A stretch of 20,600 bases of DNA from a virus. The stretch lies in IMG/VR virus record IMGVR_UViG_3300028027_000289, positions 1 to 20,600 of that record. One strand, written 5' to 3'. A program made the translations under genes and the position numbers. Below the pieces are notes generated by a model. It made no database searches. It was not told the origin of the DNA and saw nothing but the letters and a program-made list of their open reading frames with translations. Positions 1 to 4,377 of this stretch are shown piece by piece; the stretch's first letter is position 1, and each line of letters begins with the position of its first letter.

Positions 1-108
1 ATAGGACAAATCGGACATTAAAAATAGTGTGTATCATACATATTAAAAATATATTAACATTTTCTCAAATTTCAAAACAGGGGCGGGAAATAAATATTTC
101 CTGGATCC

Positions 109-138
109 TTGACTTACGAAAATCCTAAATGCTATACT
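109..138 (+). promoter_or_regulatory. sigma70-type promoter, TTGACT-18-TATACT
   Basis: A -35 box TTGACT (109-114) and a -10 box TATACT (133-138) are separated by 18 bp. The -10 is preceded by TGC, which gives an extended -10. Predicted transcription start is near 145. It is one of the two best promoters in the window. The first well-supported downstream gene starts about 300 bp away, which suggests a structured RNA or long leader in between. Confidence 0.7.
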
Positions 139-144
139 GTAAAC

Positions 145-294
145 CTTGGACAGTTTCAGGAGATAATATCAAGGGGTTAAACTCCAAGTGCGATGATGAC
201 GGAAGTTGTATTCTACAATTACTTTCAGATAATAGCAACAGCTCGAACCGATGAATGGCGGATTTATACTCTGATCATTTCGGGGTTCTCTTTT
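145..294 (+). ncRNA. candidate structured small RNA or leader
   Basis: This stretch lies between a strong promoter and a terminator-like hairpin and holds no convincing gene. Visible helices are CTTGGA (145-150) with TCCAAG (183-188), and TTGTA-TTC-TACAA (206-218, extendable by a G-T and an A-T pair). A longer bulged hairpin (about 245-288: GAA/TTC, CCGA/TCGG, TGA/TCA) is followed by TCTTTT (289-294), which resembles an intrinsic terminator. Two tiny open frames cross it (129-254, 41 codons; 193-351, 52 codons), but neither has a well-placed ribosome binding site. It matches no RNA family I recognise. The bases before 109 are AT-rich and show nothing further. Confidence 0.35.
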
Positions 295-409
295 AGAAAT
301 CATAAAAGGGGTATAGGGGTTGTATGCTCAAATTCTGGAAGTTATCATTAAAAAGATAAAAACAAATATAGAAGCTATACTTCTAAAAAAATATTTTACT
401 AACATTTAG

Positions 410-415
410 TAGAAT
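410..415 (+). promoter_or_regulatory. possible -10 element (TAGAAT)
   Basis: TAGAAT, preceded by TTTAG, lies 26 bp before the start at 442. The same hexamer occurs in the extended -10 elements at 4316 and 6318, but here the TG of the extension is absent and I see no -35. Confidence 0.3.
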
Positions 416-441
416 CTATAAAGTAGTCGACTAGGATTAAT

Positions 442-591
442 ATGACATTCAATGTATATCAATACGATGTAAAAGTAAGAGTAGCAGTAATTGCGGGATC
501 AGAAGAAGAAGCAACAGCAAAGTTGGATCAGGGACAAGTTCAACAGATCTCAATGGAGAGAGAACTTTTTAGCACAACTGAAGTAATTTAA
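442..591 (+). CDS. small phage protein of unknown function (49 aa)
   Basis: A 49-codon frame starts with ATG and has AGGA (433-436) five bases upstream, a well-placed ribosome binding site. The product begins MTFNVYQYDV, alternates hydrophobic and polar residues as a beta-rich protein would, then has an acidic Glu/Ala helix (SEEEATAKL) in the middle. I see no signal peptide, membrane span or metal-binding motif. It precedes the HNH-type gene in the same direction and is separated from it by a fresh -10 box. Function unknown. Codon use resembles its neighbours, which supports a real gene. Confidence 0.6.
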   Translation: MTFNVYQYDVKVRVAVIAGSEEEATAKLDQGQVQQISMERELFSTTEVI

Positions 592-605
592 TAAACATAA
601 TGTAA

Positions 606-611
606 TATAAT
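606..611 (+). promoter_or_regulatory. -10 box for a leaderless start
   Basis: A perfect TATAAT lies exactly six bases before the ATG at 618. Transcription would start at about the first base of the start codon. The only purine-rich stretch, AGGGG, ends one base before the ATG, too close for a ribosome binding site. The same TATAAT-N6-ATG layout occurs at 1030 and, on the minus strand, at 1840. Confidence 0.55.
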
Positions 612-617
612 AGGGGT

Positions 618-902
618 ATGTCTCCAGAGAAGATATCGATCAAGAAACAAAAAGAATTCCTGGCGCAGTATTTAAAAGATCTTAAAGAAAAGAATCCTTG
701 TATGGATTGTAAGATTTCATATCCCTATTATATGATGGACTTTGATCATGTCCGTGGGCGGAAGCATTCAAATGTGGCGGAACTAATCAATACGTTATCT
801 AAGAAACGTCTGGATGAAGAAATAGCCAAATGCGAAATAGTTTGCTCAAATTGTCATAGAGTAAGAACTCATATGAGAAAGCACGGAAAGAAGGCATCAT
901 GA
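618..902 (+). CDS. small HNH-type (Cys-rich) nuclease-like protein
   Basis: The 94-aa product has the hallmarks of small phage HNH proteins. A Cys-x2-Cys pair (C28, C31) is followed by D-F-D-H (41-44), the His-containing beta hairpin usual in HNH folds. A second pair in C-S-N-C-H-R (76-81) is followed by R-T-H. The cysteine pairs would bind a structural zinc, and the DFDH and NCH histidines would coordinate the catalytic metal. Known relatives nick DNA as free-standing homing endonucleases or help terminase during packaging; which applies here cannot be told. The start is supported by TATAAT six bases upstream (leaderless). The stop overlaps the next start (ATGA). Confidence 0.75.
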   Translation: MSPEKISIKKQKEFLAQYLKDLKEKNPCMDCKISYPYYMMDFDHVRGRKHSNVAELINTLSKKRLDEEIAKCEIVCSNCHRVRTHMRKHGKKAS

Positions 903-1009
903 ACTTTTGTACATATTGCGACAAGATCTCATATACATCTAAGTTAACTCTAGAAGGTAAGATGATATATTACTGTTCAGATCATGCATTAAATATTACA
1001 GTTGACTAG
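899..1009 (+). CDS. Cys/His micro-protein, likely zinc-binding (36 aa)
   Basis: A 36-codon frame starts at an ATGA overlap with the HNH-type gene, the usual sign of translational coupling in phages. It begins MNFCTYCDK (C-x2-C) and later has Y-Y-C-S-D-H (C-x2-H), so a single CCCH zinc knuckle or ribbon is plausible. No catalytic motif is visible. It may assist the neighbouring nuclease, but that is guesswork. Confidence 0.6.
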   Translation: MNFCTYCDKISYTSKLTLEGKMIYYCSDHALNITVD

Positions 1010-1014
1010 GATTA

Positions 1015-1023
1015 TGGTATAAT
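1015..1023 (+). promoter_or_regulatory. extended -10 promoter TGGTATAAT, leaderless start
   Basis: TGG-TATAAT ends at 1023, six bases before the ATG at 1030, so the transcript should begin at the start codon. A TTGACT (1002-1007) lies upstream but only 10 bp away, too close to act as a -35. The same nonamer recurs at 13012-13020. Confidence 0.6.
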
Positions 1024-1029
1024 ATATTT

Positions 1030-1161
1030 ATGAATAGATGTTCTGCACACACATGCCCATTGCCATCATTTGTATTTAGAAAAGATGATCCATCTATTGG
1101 ATACTGCATGGCACATGGCATGGAATATGCGTATATTATGAAAAATAAAGAAAATGCATGA
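1030..1161 (+). CDS. Cys/His micro-protein (43 aa)
   Basis: A 43-codon frame placed seven bases after a perfect extended -10 box, with no ribosome binding site, which implies leaderless translation. The product begins MNRCSAHTCP and later contains G-Y-C-M-A-H-G. C4, C9, C26 and H29 (with H7) could bind a zinc ion. The pattern C-x4-C...C-x2-H resembles the previous micro-protein in style but the two are not obviously homologous. The end overlaps the next gene by eight bases. Confidence 0.6.
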   Translation: MNRCSAHTCPLPSFVFRKDDPSIGYCMAHGMEYAYIMKNKENA

Positions 1162-1297
1162 CCACGAGAATATAGTATTAGCCACAGGTTCAGGAATAAC
1201 TGAAATGCAAGTAATGTGGATACTTATGGGTCTCATGGCAGCTCACCATATTTGGATGTGGTGGAAGATGAAAAAGAAAGACTGTAACTGTAAATGA
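1154..1297 (+). CDS. small membrane protein (47 aa)
   Basis: A 47-codon frame overlaps the previous gene by eight bases. The product has a short acidic N-terminus (MHDHENI), one hydrophobic Met/Trp-rich segment (about residues 17-37, with VMWILMGLMAA), then a basic tail (KMKKK) ending in D-C-N-C-K. A single span with a positively charged C-terminus suggests an N-out, C-in inner-membrane protein. Holin-, spanin- or superinfection-exclusion-like roles are all possible and not distinguishable here. Confidence 0.55.
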   Translation: MHDHENIVLATGSGITEMQVMWILMGLMAAHHIWMWWKMKKKDCNCK

Positions 1298-1371
1298 ATT
1301 GGTTACAGGCAACAATTATATTTGGGCCAGTAGTGGTTCTTTTAATTGCATATATGACAGGAAACATATGA
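1294..1371 (+). CDS. single-span membrane micro-protein (25 aa)
   Basis: A 25-codon frame joined to the gene before and the gene after by ATGA overlaps. The product begins MNWLQATIIF and is essentially one transmembrane helix (residues 4-21). It is too short to classify. The double ATGA coupling is the main evidence that it is translated. Confidence 0.5.
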   Translation: MNWLQATIIFGPVVVLLIAYMTGNI

Positions 1372-1514
1372 AAAAGATCTTTGCTTTAATTACTCTAACT
1401 GCGACAGCAGTCTTCTCAGGTCTTGCTATGTCTAGATTCTTAAATTGGGCGGGAAAGCAAGAAGACTTCTTTGATTTTGACCTAAATGAAGATATAGACA
1501 ATGAACAGTTCTAA
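1368..1514 (+). CDS. small secreted or membrane-anchored acidic protein (48 aa)
   Basis: The start at 1368 overlaps the previous stop (ATGA); an in-frame ATG at 1299 exists but would overlap the 25-aa gene almost completely. The product begins MKKIFALITL and has a signal-peptide or anchor-like hydrophobic helix (4-20). A strongly acidic, aromatic C-terminal half follows (DFFDFDLNED). The acidic tail would face outwards if this is an N-in anchor. No cysteine follows for a lipobox. Function unknown. Confidence 0.6.
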   Translation: MKKIFALITLTATAVFSGLAMSRFLNWAGKQEDFFDFDLNEDIDNEQF

Positions 1515-1581
1515 ATCATTCCTATGGTCATTACTAATCATCCTTGGTGCATACTACTCATTGGTGTATATAGCTAAATAA
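1501..1581 (+). CDS. single-span membrane micro-protein (26 aa)
   Basis: A 26-codon frame overlaps the previous gene by 14 bases. The product starts MNSSKSFLWS and is dominated by one hydrophobic helix (about 7-23) with a terminal Lys. It is the last gene of the plus-strand chain; a weak terminator follows within 20-40 bases. It is too short to classify. Confidence 0.45.
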   Translation: MNSSKSFLWSLLIILGAYYSLVYIAK

Positions 1582-1597
1582 ACGTATGTTATATCTA

Positions 1598-1622
1598 TAG
1601 GGTAAAGTCCCTAATCTTTTTT
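1598..1622 (+). terminator. weak intrinsic terminator
   Basis: TAGGG (1598-1602) pairs with CCCTA (1609-1613) around a six-base loop, and T6 (1617-1622) follows after ATC. It sits just after the micro-protein chain. The stem is only five pairs, so termination may be partial. The next 85 bases are rich in GGG/CCC runs with alternative pairings, e.g. GTATC/GATAC at 1646-1658 and CGCCC (1627-1631) with GGGCG (1696-1700). Confidence 0.45.
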
Positions 1623-1682
1623 CTCCCGCCCTTTTAAGGGTTCAAGTATCGGAGATACCAAATATGACCCGTTAGGGCTGGA

Positions 1683-1699
1683 AAACCCCCGTAGAGGGC
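1683..1699 (-). terminator. possible weak terminator of the 43-aa minus gene
   Basis: Read on the minus strand, CCCT and GGGG can pair around a short loop and are followed by four T, just after the stop codon at 1709. The stem is short, so this is a weak call. Confidence 0.25.
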
Positions 1700-1708
1700 G
1701 TATGAGGG

Positions 1709-1840
1709 CTATTTTTTAAAGATGCTCCAGATCTTAAACTTGATCTTTTGAATAATATTATCTATTTTCTGCTCGACGCTAATATCCTTCTTATTAAAAC
1801 TCTTAGGACTATTCCATAAATTAGAAAAATGTCTAGGCAT
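1709..1840 (-). CDS. small basic protein (43 aa), leaderless start
   Basis: A 43-codon frame begins MPRHFSNLWN and continues with a Lys/Ile-rich amphipathic helix (KIDNIIQKIKFKIW), giving a strongly basic product. TATAAT (1852-1847, minus) is exactly six bases before the ATG, the same leaderless layout as the starts at 618 and 1030 on the other strand. That match is the best argument that the gene is real. No ribosome binding site. A role in binding nucleic acid or membranes would fit the charge but is not shown. Confidence 0.5.
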   Translation of the reverse strand: MPRHFSNLWNSPKSFNKKDISVEQKIDNIIQKIKFKIWSIFKK

Positions 1841-1846
1841 AATATA

Positions 1847-1852
1847 ATTATA
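1847..1852 (-). promoter_or_regulatory. -10 box for a leaderless start (minus)
   Basis: TATAAT on the minus strand, six bases before the ATG at 1840. No clear -35 is visible at 17-18 bp. Confidence 0.45.
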
Positions 1853-1898
1853 CTCTATATTTAAATATGGTGTTCTTATTTTCGGCGCACTTTTTTTC

Positions 1899-1916
1899 GC
1901 ACTATATGCACTATAT
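1899..1916. repeat. tandem 9-mer GCACTATAT x2
   Basis: Two perfect adjacent copies of GCACTATAT, flanked on the left by two related CGCAC tracts (1886-1890 and 1898-1902) around T7. It lies in the gene-free stretch between the minus-strand terminator and the 43-aa gene. It could be a protein-binding site or a slippage product. Confidence 0.5.
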
Positions 1917-1935
1917 GTCCTAATTGTCTATATAA

Positions 1936-1970
1936 GAAAAAATCCCAATCAGAGGCGGATCCGACTGGGA
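1936..1970 (-). terminator. intrinsic terminator of the endolysin operon and sRNA
   Basis: On the minus strand TCCCA (1970-1966) plus TC pairs with GA plus TGGGA (1947-1943) across one mismatch, with a GC-rich apical part, and T-rich sequence follows directly (1942-1936). It is about 100 bases beyond the last gene of the minus-strand operon. Confidence 0.7.
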
Positions 1971-2026
1971 CTTTCTAGTGTATTGCTACACATTATATAG
2001 GGAGACATTGCTGCCGTCACCTACAC
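1936..2026 (-). ncRNA. candidate ~90-nt small RNA
   Basis: A promoter with a near-consensus -35 (TTGACA, 2061-2056) and -10 (TACAAT, 2038-2033), spaced 17 bp, lies right after the last operon gene and points at the intrinsic terminator about 60 bases further on. The predicted transcript (start near 2026, end near 1936) has no start codon leading to a useful frame. It can form TAGG-GAC/GTC-CCTA, then GTGTA-GCAA-TACAC (a perfect 5-bp stem with a GNRA-type tetraloop), then the terminator hairpin. That compact three-hairpin layout is typical of phage or bacterial small RNAs. It is not a tRNA: no acceptor or T-arm fits. Confidence 0.5.
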
Positions 2027-2032
2027 ATCTTA

Positions 2033-2061
2033 ATTGTAATATGGAATATTTTATATGTCAA
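2033..2061 (-). promoter_or_regulatory. promoter TTGACA-17-TACAAT (minus)
   Basis: A perfect -35 hexamer (2061-2056) and a one-mismatch -10 (2038-2033) at ideal spacing, in the intergenic space downstream of the gene ending at 2067. It can only serve a short transcript, because a terminator follows about 90 bases after the predicted start. Confidence 0.6.
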
Positions 2062-2066
2062 GCATT

Positions 2067-2273
2067 CTAGTTGACAGGATTTTCAGACGGGGTAAATGAT
2101 GGCTCAGGTCCAAGTAGATATCCTTGCTCATGATAATCAATCATCTTAGCCGTCTTTTCAGGATCTACTCCATTTGCCATAATTGTTAGCATATCGTAAA
2201 TACGGTGAAGCATTATATAATTCACCATAGGTAGGTTGTCTTCTAGATTTCTAGATGGTTCTTTTTCTTCCAT
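2067..2273 (-). CDS. small operon protein of unknown function (68 aa)
   Basis: Starts at the ATG that overlaps the previous stop by one base (TAATG) and has GGGGAG six bases upstream. A TTG further upstream at 2297 is in frame but would lie inside the preceding gene. The product begins MEEKEPSRNL, has a helical middle (MLHRIYDMLTIMANG) and a Pro-rich tail ending PVN. No known motif recognised. It is the last gene of the endolysin operon. Confidence 0.65.
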   Translation of the reverse strand: MEEKEPSRNLEDNLPMVNYIMLHRIYDMLTIMANGVDPEKTAKMIDYHEQGYLLGPEPSFTPSENPVN

Positions 2274-2446
2274 TATGGTCTCCCCATATCGTTCCAAAAT
2301 ATTTCTCTTCCCATAGAGTCTTTCTCTAATAGGACACTTGATTCAAATTCATATGAAGAAAAGGTCTCTTCTTCCGCCGACGCACTTTTTGTTTTAATTT
2401 GCAGTCCTTGACCACAATTGCAATTACTACATCCATGTTCAGACAT
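2273..2446 (-). CDS. Cys-rich small protein (57 aa)
   Basis: The frame starts inside the end of the upstream gene (8-base overlap) and stops at a TAATG junction with the next gene. The product begins MSEHGCSNCNCG: three cysteines within seven residues (C6, C9, C11). Together with H4 they could bind a metal. The remainder is Ser/Glu-rich and lacks motifs (EEETFSSYEFESS). Tight coupling on both sides supports translation. Function unknown. Confidence 0.6.
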   Translation of the reverse strand: MSEHGCSNCNCGQGLQIKTKSASAEEETFSSYEFESSVLLEKDSMGREIFWNDMGRP

Positions 2447-2645
2447 TGTTGACTTCTTTCACTAATTTCTCGTATACCTCTAGGCCTATGTAGTTCTTGT
2501 AATCACAGGAGAGGCAGTATAAATAAATGTTATCTTCTAAATCTAAGTTACATAGAAGAGAGCCCTGATCCATGGGACATTCAAGTCTAGGAACAAGGCC
2601 CTCTTCTGATAAGGCTATGTACTTAGATACATATTGTATCTGCAT
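2439..2645 (-). CDS. Zn-ribbon-like small protein (68 aa)
   Basis: Starts five bases after the endolysin stop. The product begins MQIQYVSKYI and contains E-C-P-M (C23), then L-C-N, then Y-C-L-S-C-D-Y (a C-x2-C pair), so a small zinc ribbon is plausible. No catalytic residues are evident. It is the second gene of the minus-strand operon. It might be a lysis accessory or simply a hitch-hiking phage micro-gene. Confidence 0.65.
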   Translation of the reverse strand: MQIQYVSKYIALSEEGLVPRLECPMDQGSLLCNLDLEDNIYLYCLSCDYKNYIGLEVYEKLVKEVNNV

Positions 2646-2650
2646 TTGAC

Positions 2651-3202
2651 CTACTTTTTCTGATCAATCGGGAATTGCAATAGCCATTCCTTAGCTTTTG
2701 GGGTCATACCCTTCCAAGCCGACCAATCTATACCGCCATTGGTCATATAATACGTTATCTCTGCGTTTGTTACTGGGTCGAATAACTCTCTGTTACTCTC
2801 TAGTTTGAATTTCTCAAGTCTTTCAGGACCAAGATTTCCAATCATGTTTATCTGGAATATTCCGTAAGAACTATCTCCAGTACTTCTGTCCCCGTTATAT
2901 GCAAGCGGTCTTCCATTAGATTCTCGCTTTGCTATGGACCAGGCTTTCTTAAGGCCTACTCCTTCGAATCCTACAGTCTTGAGTAGTAATACTAGCTCTT
3001 CGTCTGTAAGCATCTCAGATGGCTTGTAAATTGCTTTACTAAACTTATCCAAGACTTCTTGCTTTAGTTGGGCTTCAGTTTTCACTAAAGGTTTTACTAC
3101 TAAGGCTTGTGTAGGCTGGACTGGAAACATAAATAATGTTATCATTACTATTGTAACCAGATTATGAGCCAAATCACTAACCTGTTGTTTTATTTTCTCC
3201 AT
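2651..3202 (-). CDS. secreted lysozyme/transglycosylase-like endolysin
   Basis: A 183-aa product with a lysozyme-fold (SLT/GH23-like) catalytic domain. A signal-peptide or signal-anchor helix (13-27, ending PVQPTQA) precedes a charged linker (40-60). The catalytic part spans about 68-175: A-K-R-E-S-N-G carries the likely general-acid Glu (E94), S-Y-G-I-F-Q-I-N (112-119) is the usual substrate-cleft block, and N-A-E-I-T-Y-Y (146-152) with W-S-A-W-K-G is the C-terminal helix of the fold. It would cut peptidoglycan after export. The start chosen is the ATG eight bases after AGGAGG (3216-3211); a TTG frame start at 3274 lies within the promoter and is excluded. First gene of a four-gene operon. 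A virion-associated lysin is the alternative. Confidence 0.8.
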   Translation of the reverse strand: MEKIKQQVSDLAHNLVTIVMITLFMFPVQPTQALVVKPLVKTEAQLKQEVLDKFSKAIYKPSEMLTDEELVLLLKTVGFEGVGLKKAWSIAKRESNGRPLAYNGDRSTGDSSYGIFQINMIGNLGPERLEKFKLESNRELFDPVTNAEITYYMTNGGIDWSAWKGMTPKAKEWLLQFPIDQKK

Positions 3203-3235
3203 TGGCATTTCCTCCTCTAGAGATAACGAACTACA

Positions 3236-3265
3236 ATCATAACATTGATAGGATAAGCCTGTCAA
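3236..3265 (-). promoter_or_regulatory. strong promoter TTGACA-18-TATGAT (minus)
   Basis: The -35 TTGACA (3265-3260) and -10 TATGAT (3241-3236) are 18 bp apart, with TGT before the -10 (extended). A second TTGAC lies 9 bp upstream as a direct repeat. The transcript would start near 3229 and carry AGGAGG before the endolysin ATG. It overlaps the region driving the divergent glycosyltransferase gene. Confidence 0.8.
3246..3254 (+). promoter_or_regulatory. possible extended -10 for the glycosyltransferase
   Basis: TGA-TAGGAT fits an extended -10 and would give a leader of about 27 bases. It lies on top of the divergent endolysin promoter, so the two could exclude each other. TAGAAA (3276-3281), six bases before the ATG, is an alternative leaderless arrangement. 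Confidence 0.35.
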
Positions 3266-3287
3266 GCCAGTCAACTAGAAAGAAAAC

Positions 3288-4289
3288 ATGGATATATCTT
3301 ATTATACTATTCAAGCGGGGCTAGATCCTGCTGTTGGCTTTGGCTATGCAGGAAAAAATATTGTTAATTCTTTAAATAATTTAGGACATGCTGTATCTTT
3401 TGCTAACCCTAAATCTACTGTTCAATTAAACTTTACTCAACCTCACCACTATAAGCTACATAGAAATCAATATCAGATTGGATACACTCCGTGGGAATCA
3501 ACTTCCATGAGACCCGACTGGGTTGAAAGATTTAATTTTTGTGATGAAGTCTGGGCGACATCAGATTGGTGTGCACAAGTATTTAAAGACAACGGTGTTA
3601 CAAAGCCAATATATGTTTACCCACATGGTATAGAAAAAATTTGGAAGCCAAAGCGCAGAGTTTTAAAAGAAGGGCAACCTCTTAAGTTTTTACACATAGG
3701 AGAACCATCTCCAAGAAAAGACGGACAACTAGCAGTAGATACTTTTATTAATCTATTCGGCGGAAATCCAAACTATCATTTAACAATTAAAGCTCATAAG
3801 TTTAATACTACTAGGGTATACGATAATCATAATCAGTTTATGAGTCCAGAAATGGCACATAGCAATATATCTTTAATTACAGAAGAGTTATCAGAAACAG
3901 ATCTTGTTTCTTTGTATCATAGCCATCATGTTTTGTTATACCCTACTTGGGGAGAAGGTTTTGGTTTCATCCCGCTTCAAGGTTTAGCAACAGGTATGCC
4001 AATCATATCGACATATGATTGGTCTCACTATGTGGACTATATGGGACCACTCAAATTAAAATCTAAACTTACAGATGAGACTTTGCCTAAATCTGTAGGA
4101 GATGAGTACATTGGAAAAATGTTTAAACCAGATGCAAAACATTTAGAACAGTTAATGCGTGATGTATCTATTGACTATAAAGGCTATTCGGGATATTATT
4201 TTGCTCAAGCAGATAAAATACATGAAGATTATAATTGGGATCAGTTGACTAAGAAAGCCTTTCAACATTTAGTAGAAAAATTTTCTTAG
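3288..4289 (+). CDS. GT4-like glycosyltransferase
   Basis: The 333-aa product looks like a GT-B fold retaining glycosyltransferase. The N-terminal half has a Gly-rich loop near the start (VGFGYAGKNI, 16-25) and blocks typical of the acceptor domain (GYTPWESTSM, 65-74; VWATSDWC, 88-95). The C-terminal half carries F-L-H-I-G-E-P-S-P-R-K (134-144) and the nucleotide-sugar block W-G-E-G-F-G-F-I-P-L-Q (221-231). In GT4 enzymes this block usually reads E-x7-E; here the second Glu is Gln (E223...Q231). Possible targets are phage DNA bases, virion proteins or host surface glycans. It stands alone on the plus strand, divergent from the lysis operon. Only weak GAAAG precedes the ATG. Confidence 0.8.
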   Translation: MDISYYTIQAGLDPAVGFGYAGKNIVNSLNNLGHAVSFANPKSTVQLNFTQPHHYKLHRNQYQIGYTPWESTSMRPDWVERFNFCDEVWATSDWCAQVFKDNGVTKPIYVYPHGIEKIWKPKRRVLKEGQPLKFLHIGEPSPRKDGQLAVDTFINLFGGNPNYHLTIKAHKFNTTRVYDNHNQFMSPEMAHSNISLITEELSETDLVSLYHSHHVLLYPTWGEGFGFIPLQGLATGMPIISTYDWSHYVDYMGPLKLKSKLTDETLPKSVGDEYIGKMFKPDAKHLEQLMRDVSIDYKGYSGYYFAQADKIHEDYNWDQLTKKAFQHLVEKFS

Positions 4290-4312
4290 GACTTCCCCTT
4301 TTAACTGTTCTT

Positions 4313-4321
4313 TGGTAGAAT
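4313..4321 (+). promoter_or_regulatory. extended -10 promoter TGGTAGAAT for the reductase
   Basis: TGG-TAGAAT is identical to the element at 6315-6323. No TTGACA-like -35 lies at the right distance, consistent with an extended -10 promoter. Predicted start near 4328, leaving a leader of about 50 bases before the ATG at 4378. Confidence 0.55.
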
Positions 4322-4348
4322 AGGATCTTCACACTAAATTTAAATTAA

Positions 4349-4359
4349 CCGCCAGGCGG
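4349..4359 (+). promoter_or_regulatory. leader hairpin CCGCC-A-GGCGG
   Basis: A perfect GC palindrome in the leader of the reductase gene, close before its ribosome binding site (AAAAGG, 4363-4368). No T-run follows, so it is not a terminator. It could protect the mRNA or tune translation. Confidence 0.4.
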
Positions 4360-4377
4360 AGAAAAAGGTATTATAAA

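Noticed and set aside
230-262. T-arm-like GGTTCGAGC on the minus strand as part of a tRNA
   Set aside because: No complementary T-stem, acceptor stem or anticodon arm can be built around it.
1002-1007. TTGACT as the -35 for the promoter at 1015
   Set aside because: It is 10 bp from the -10; the extended -10 explains the promoter without it.
1299-1367. Longer version of the 48-aa acidic protein
   Set aside because: The extension overlaps the coupled 25-aa gene almost completely; the ATGA overlap at 1368 is the normal arrangement here.
1867-1923. 18-codon plus-strand frame across the 9-mer repeat
   Set aside because: Too short, no ribosome binding site, and composed of the repeat itself.
3203-3274. 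Longer endolysin starting at TTG 3274
   Set aside because: The promoter boxes and AGGAGG lie inside this extension, and the ATG at 3202 has ideal spacing.
4349-4359. CCGCCAGGCGG as a terminator of the glycosyltransferase gene
   Set aside because: No T-run follows and it lies after the reductase promoter; better read as leader structure.
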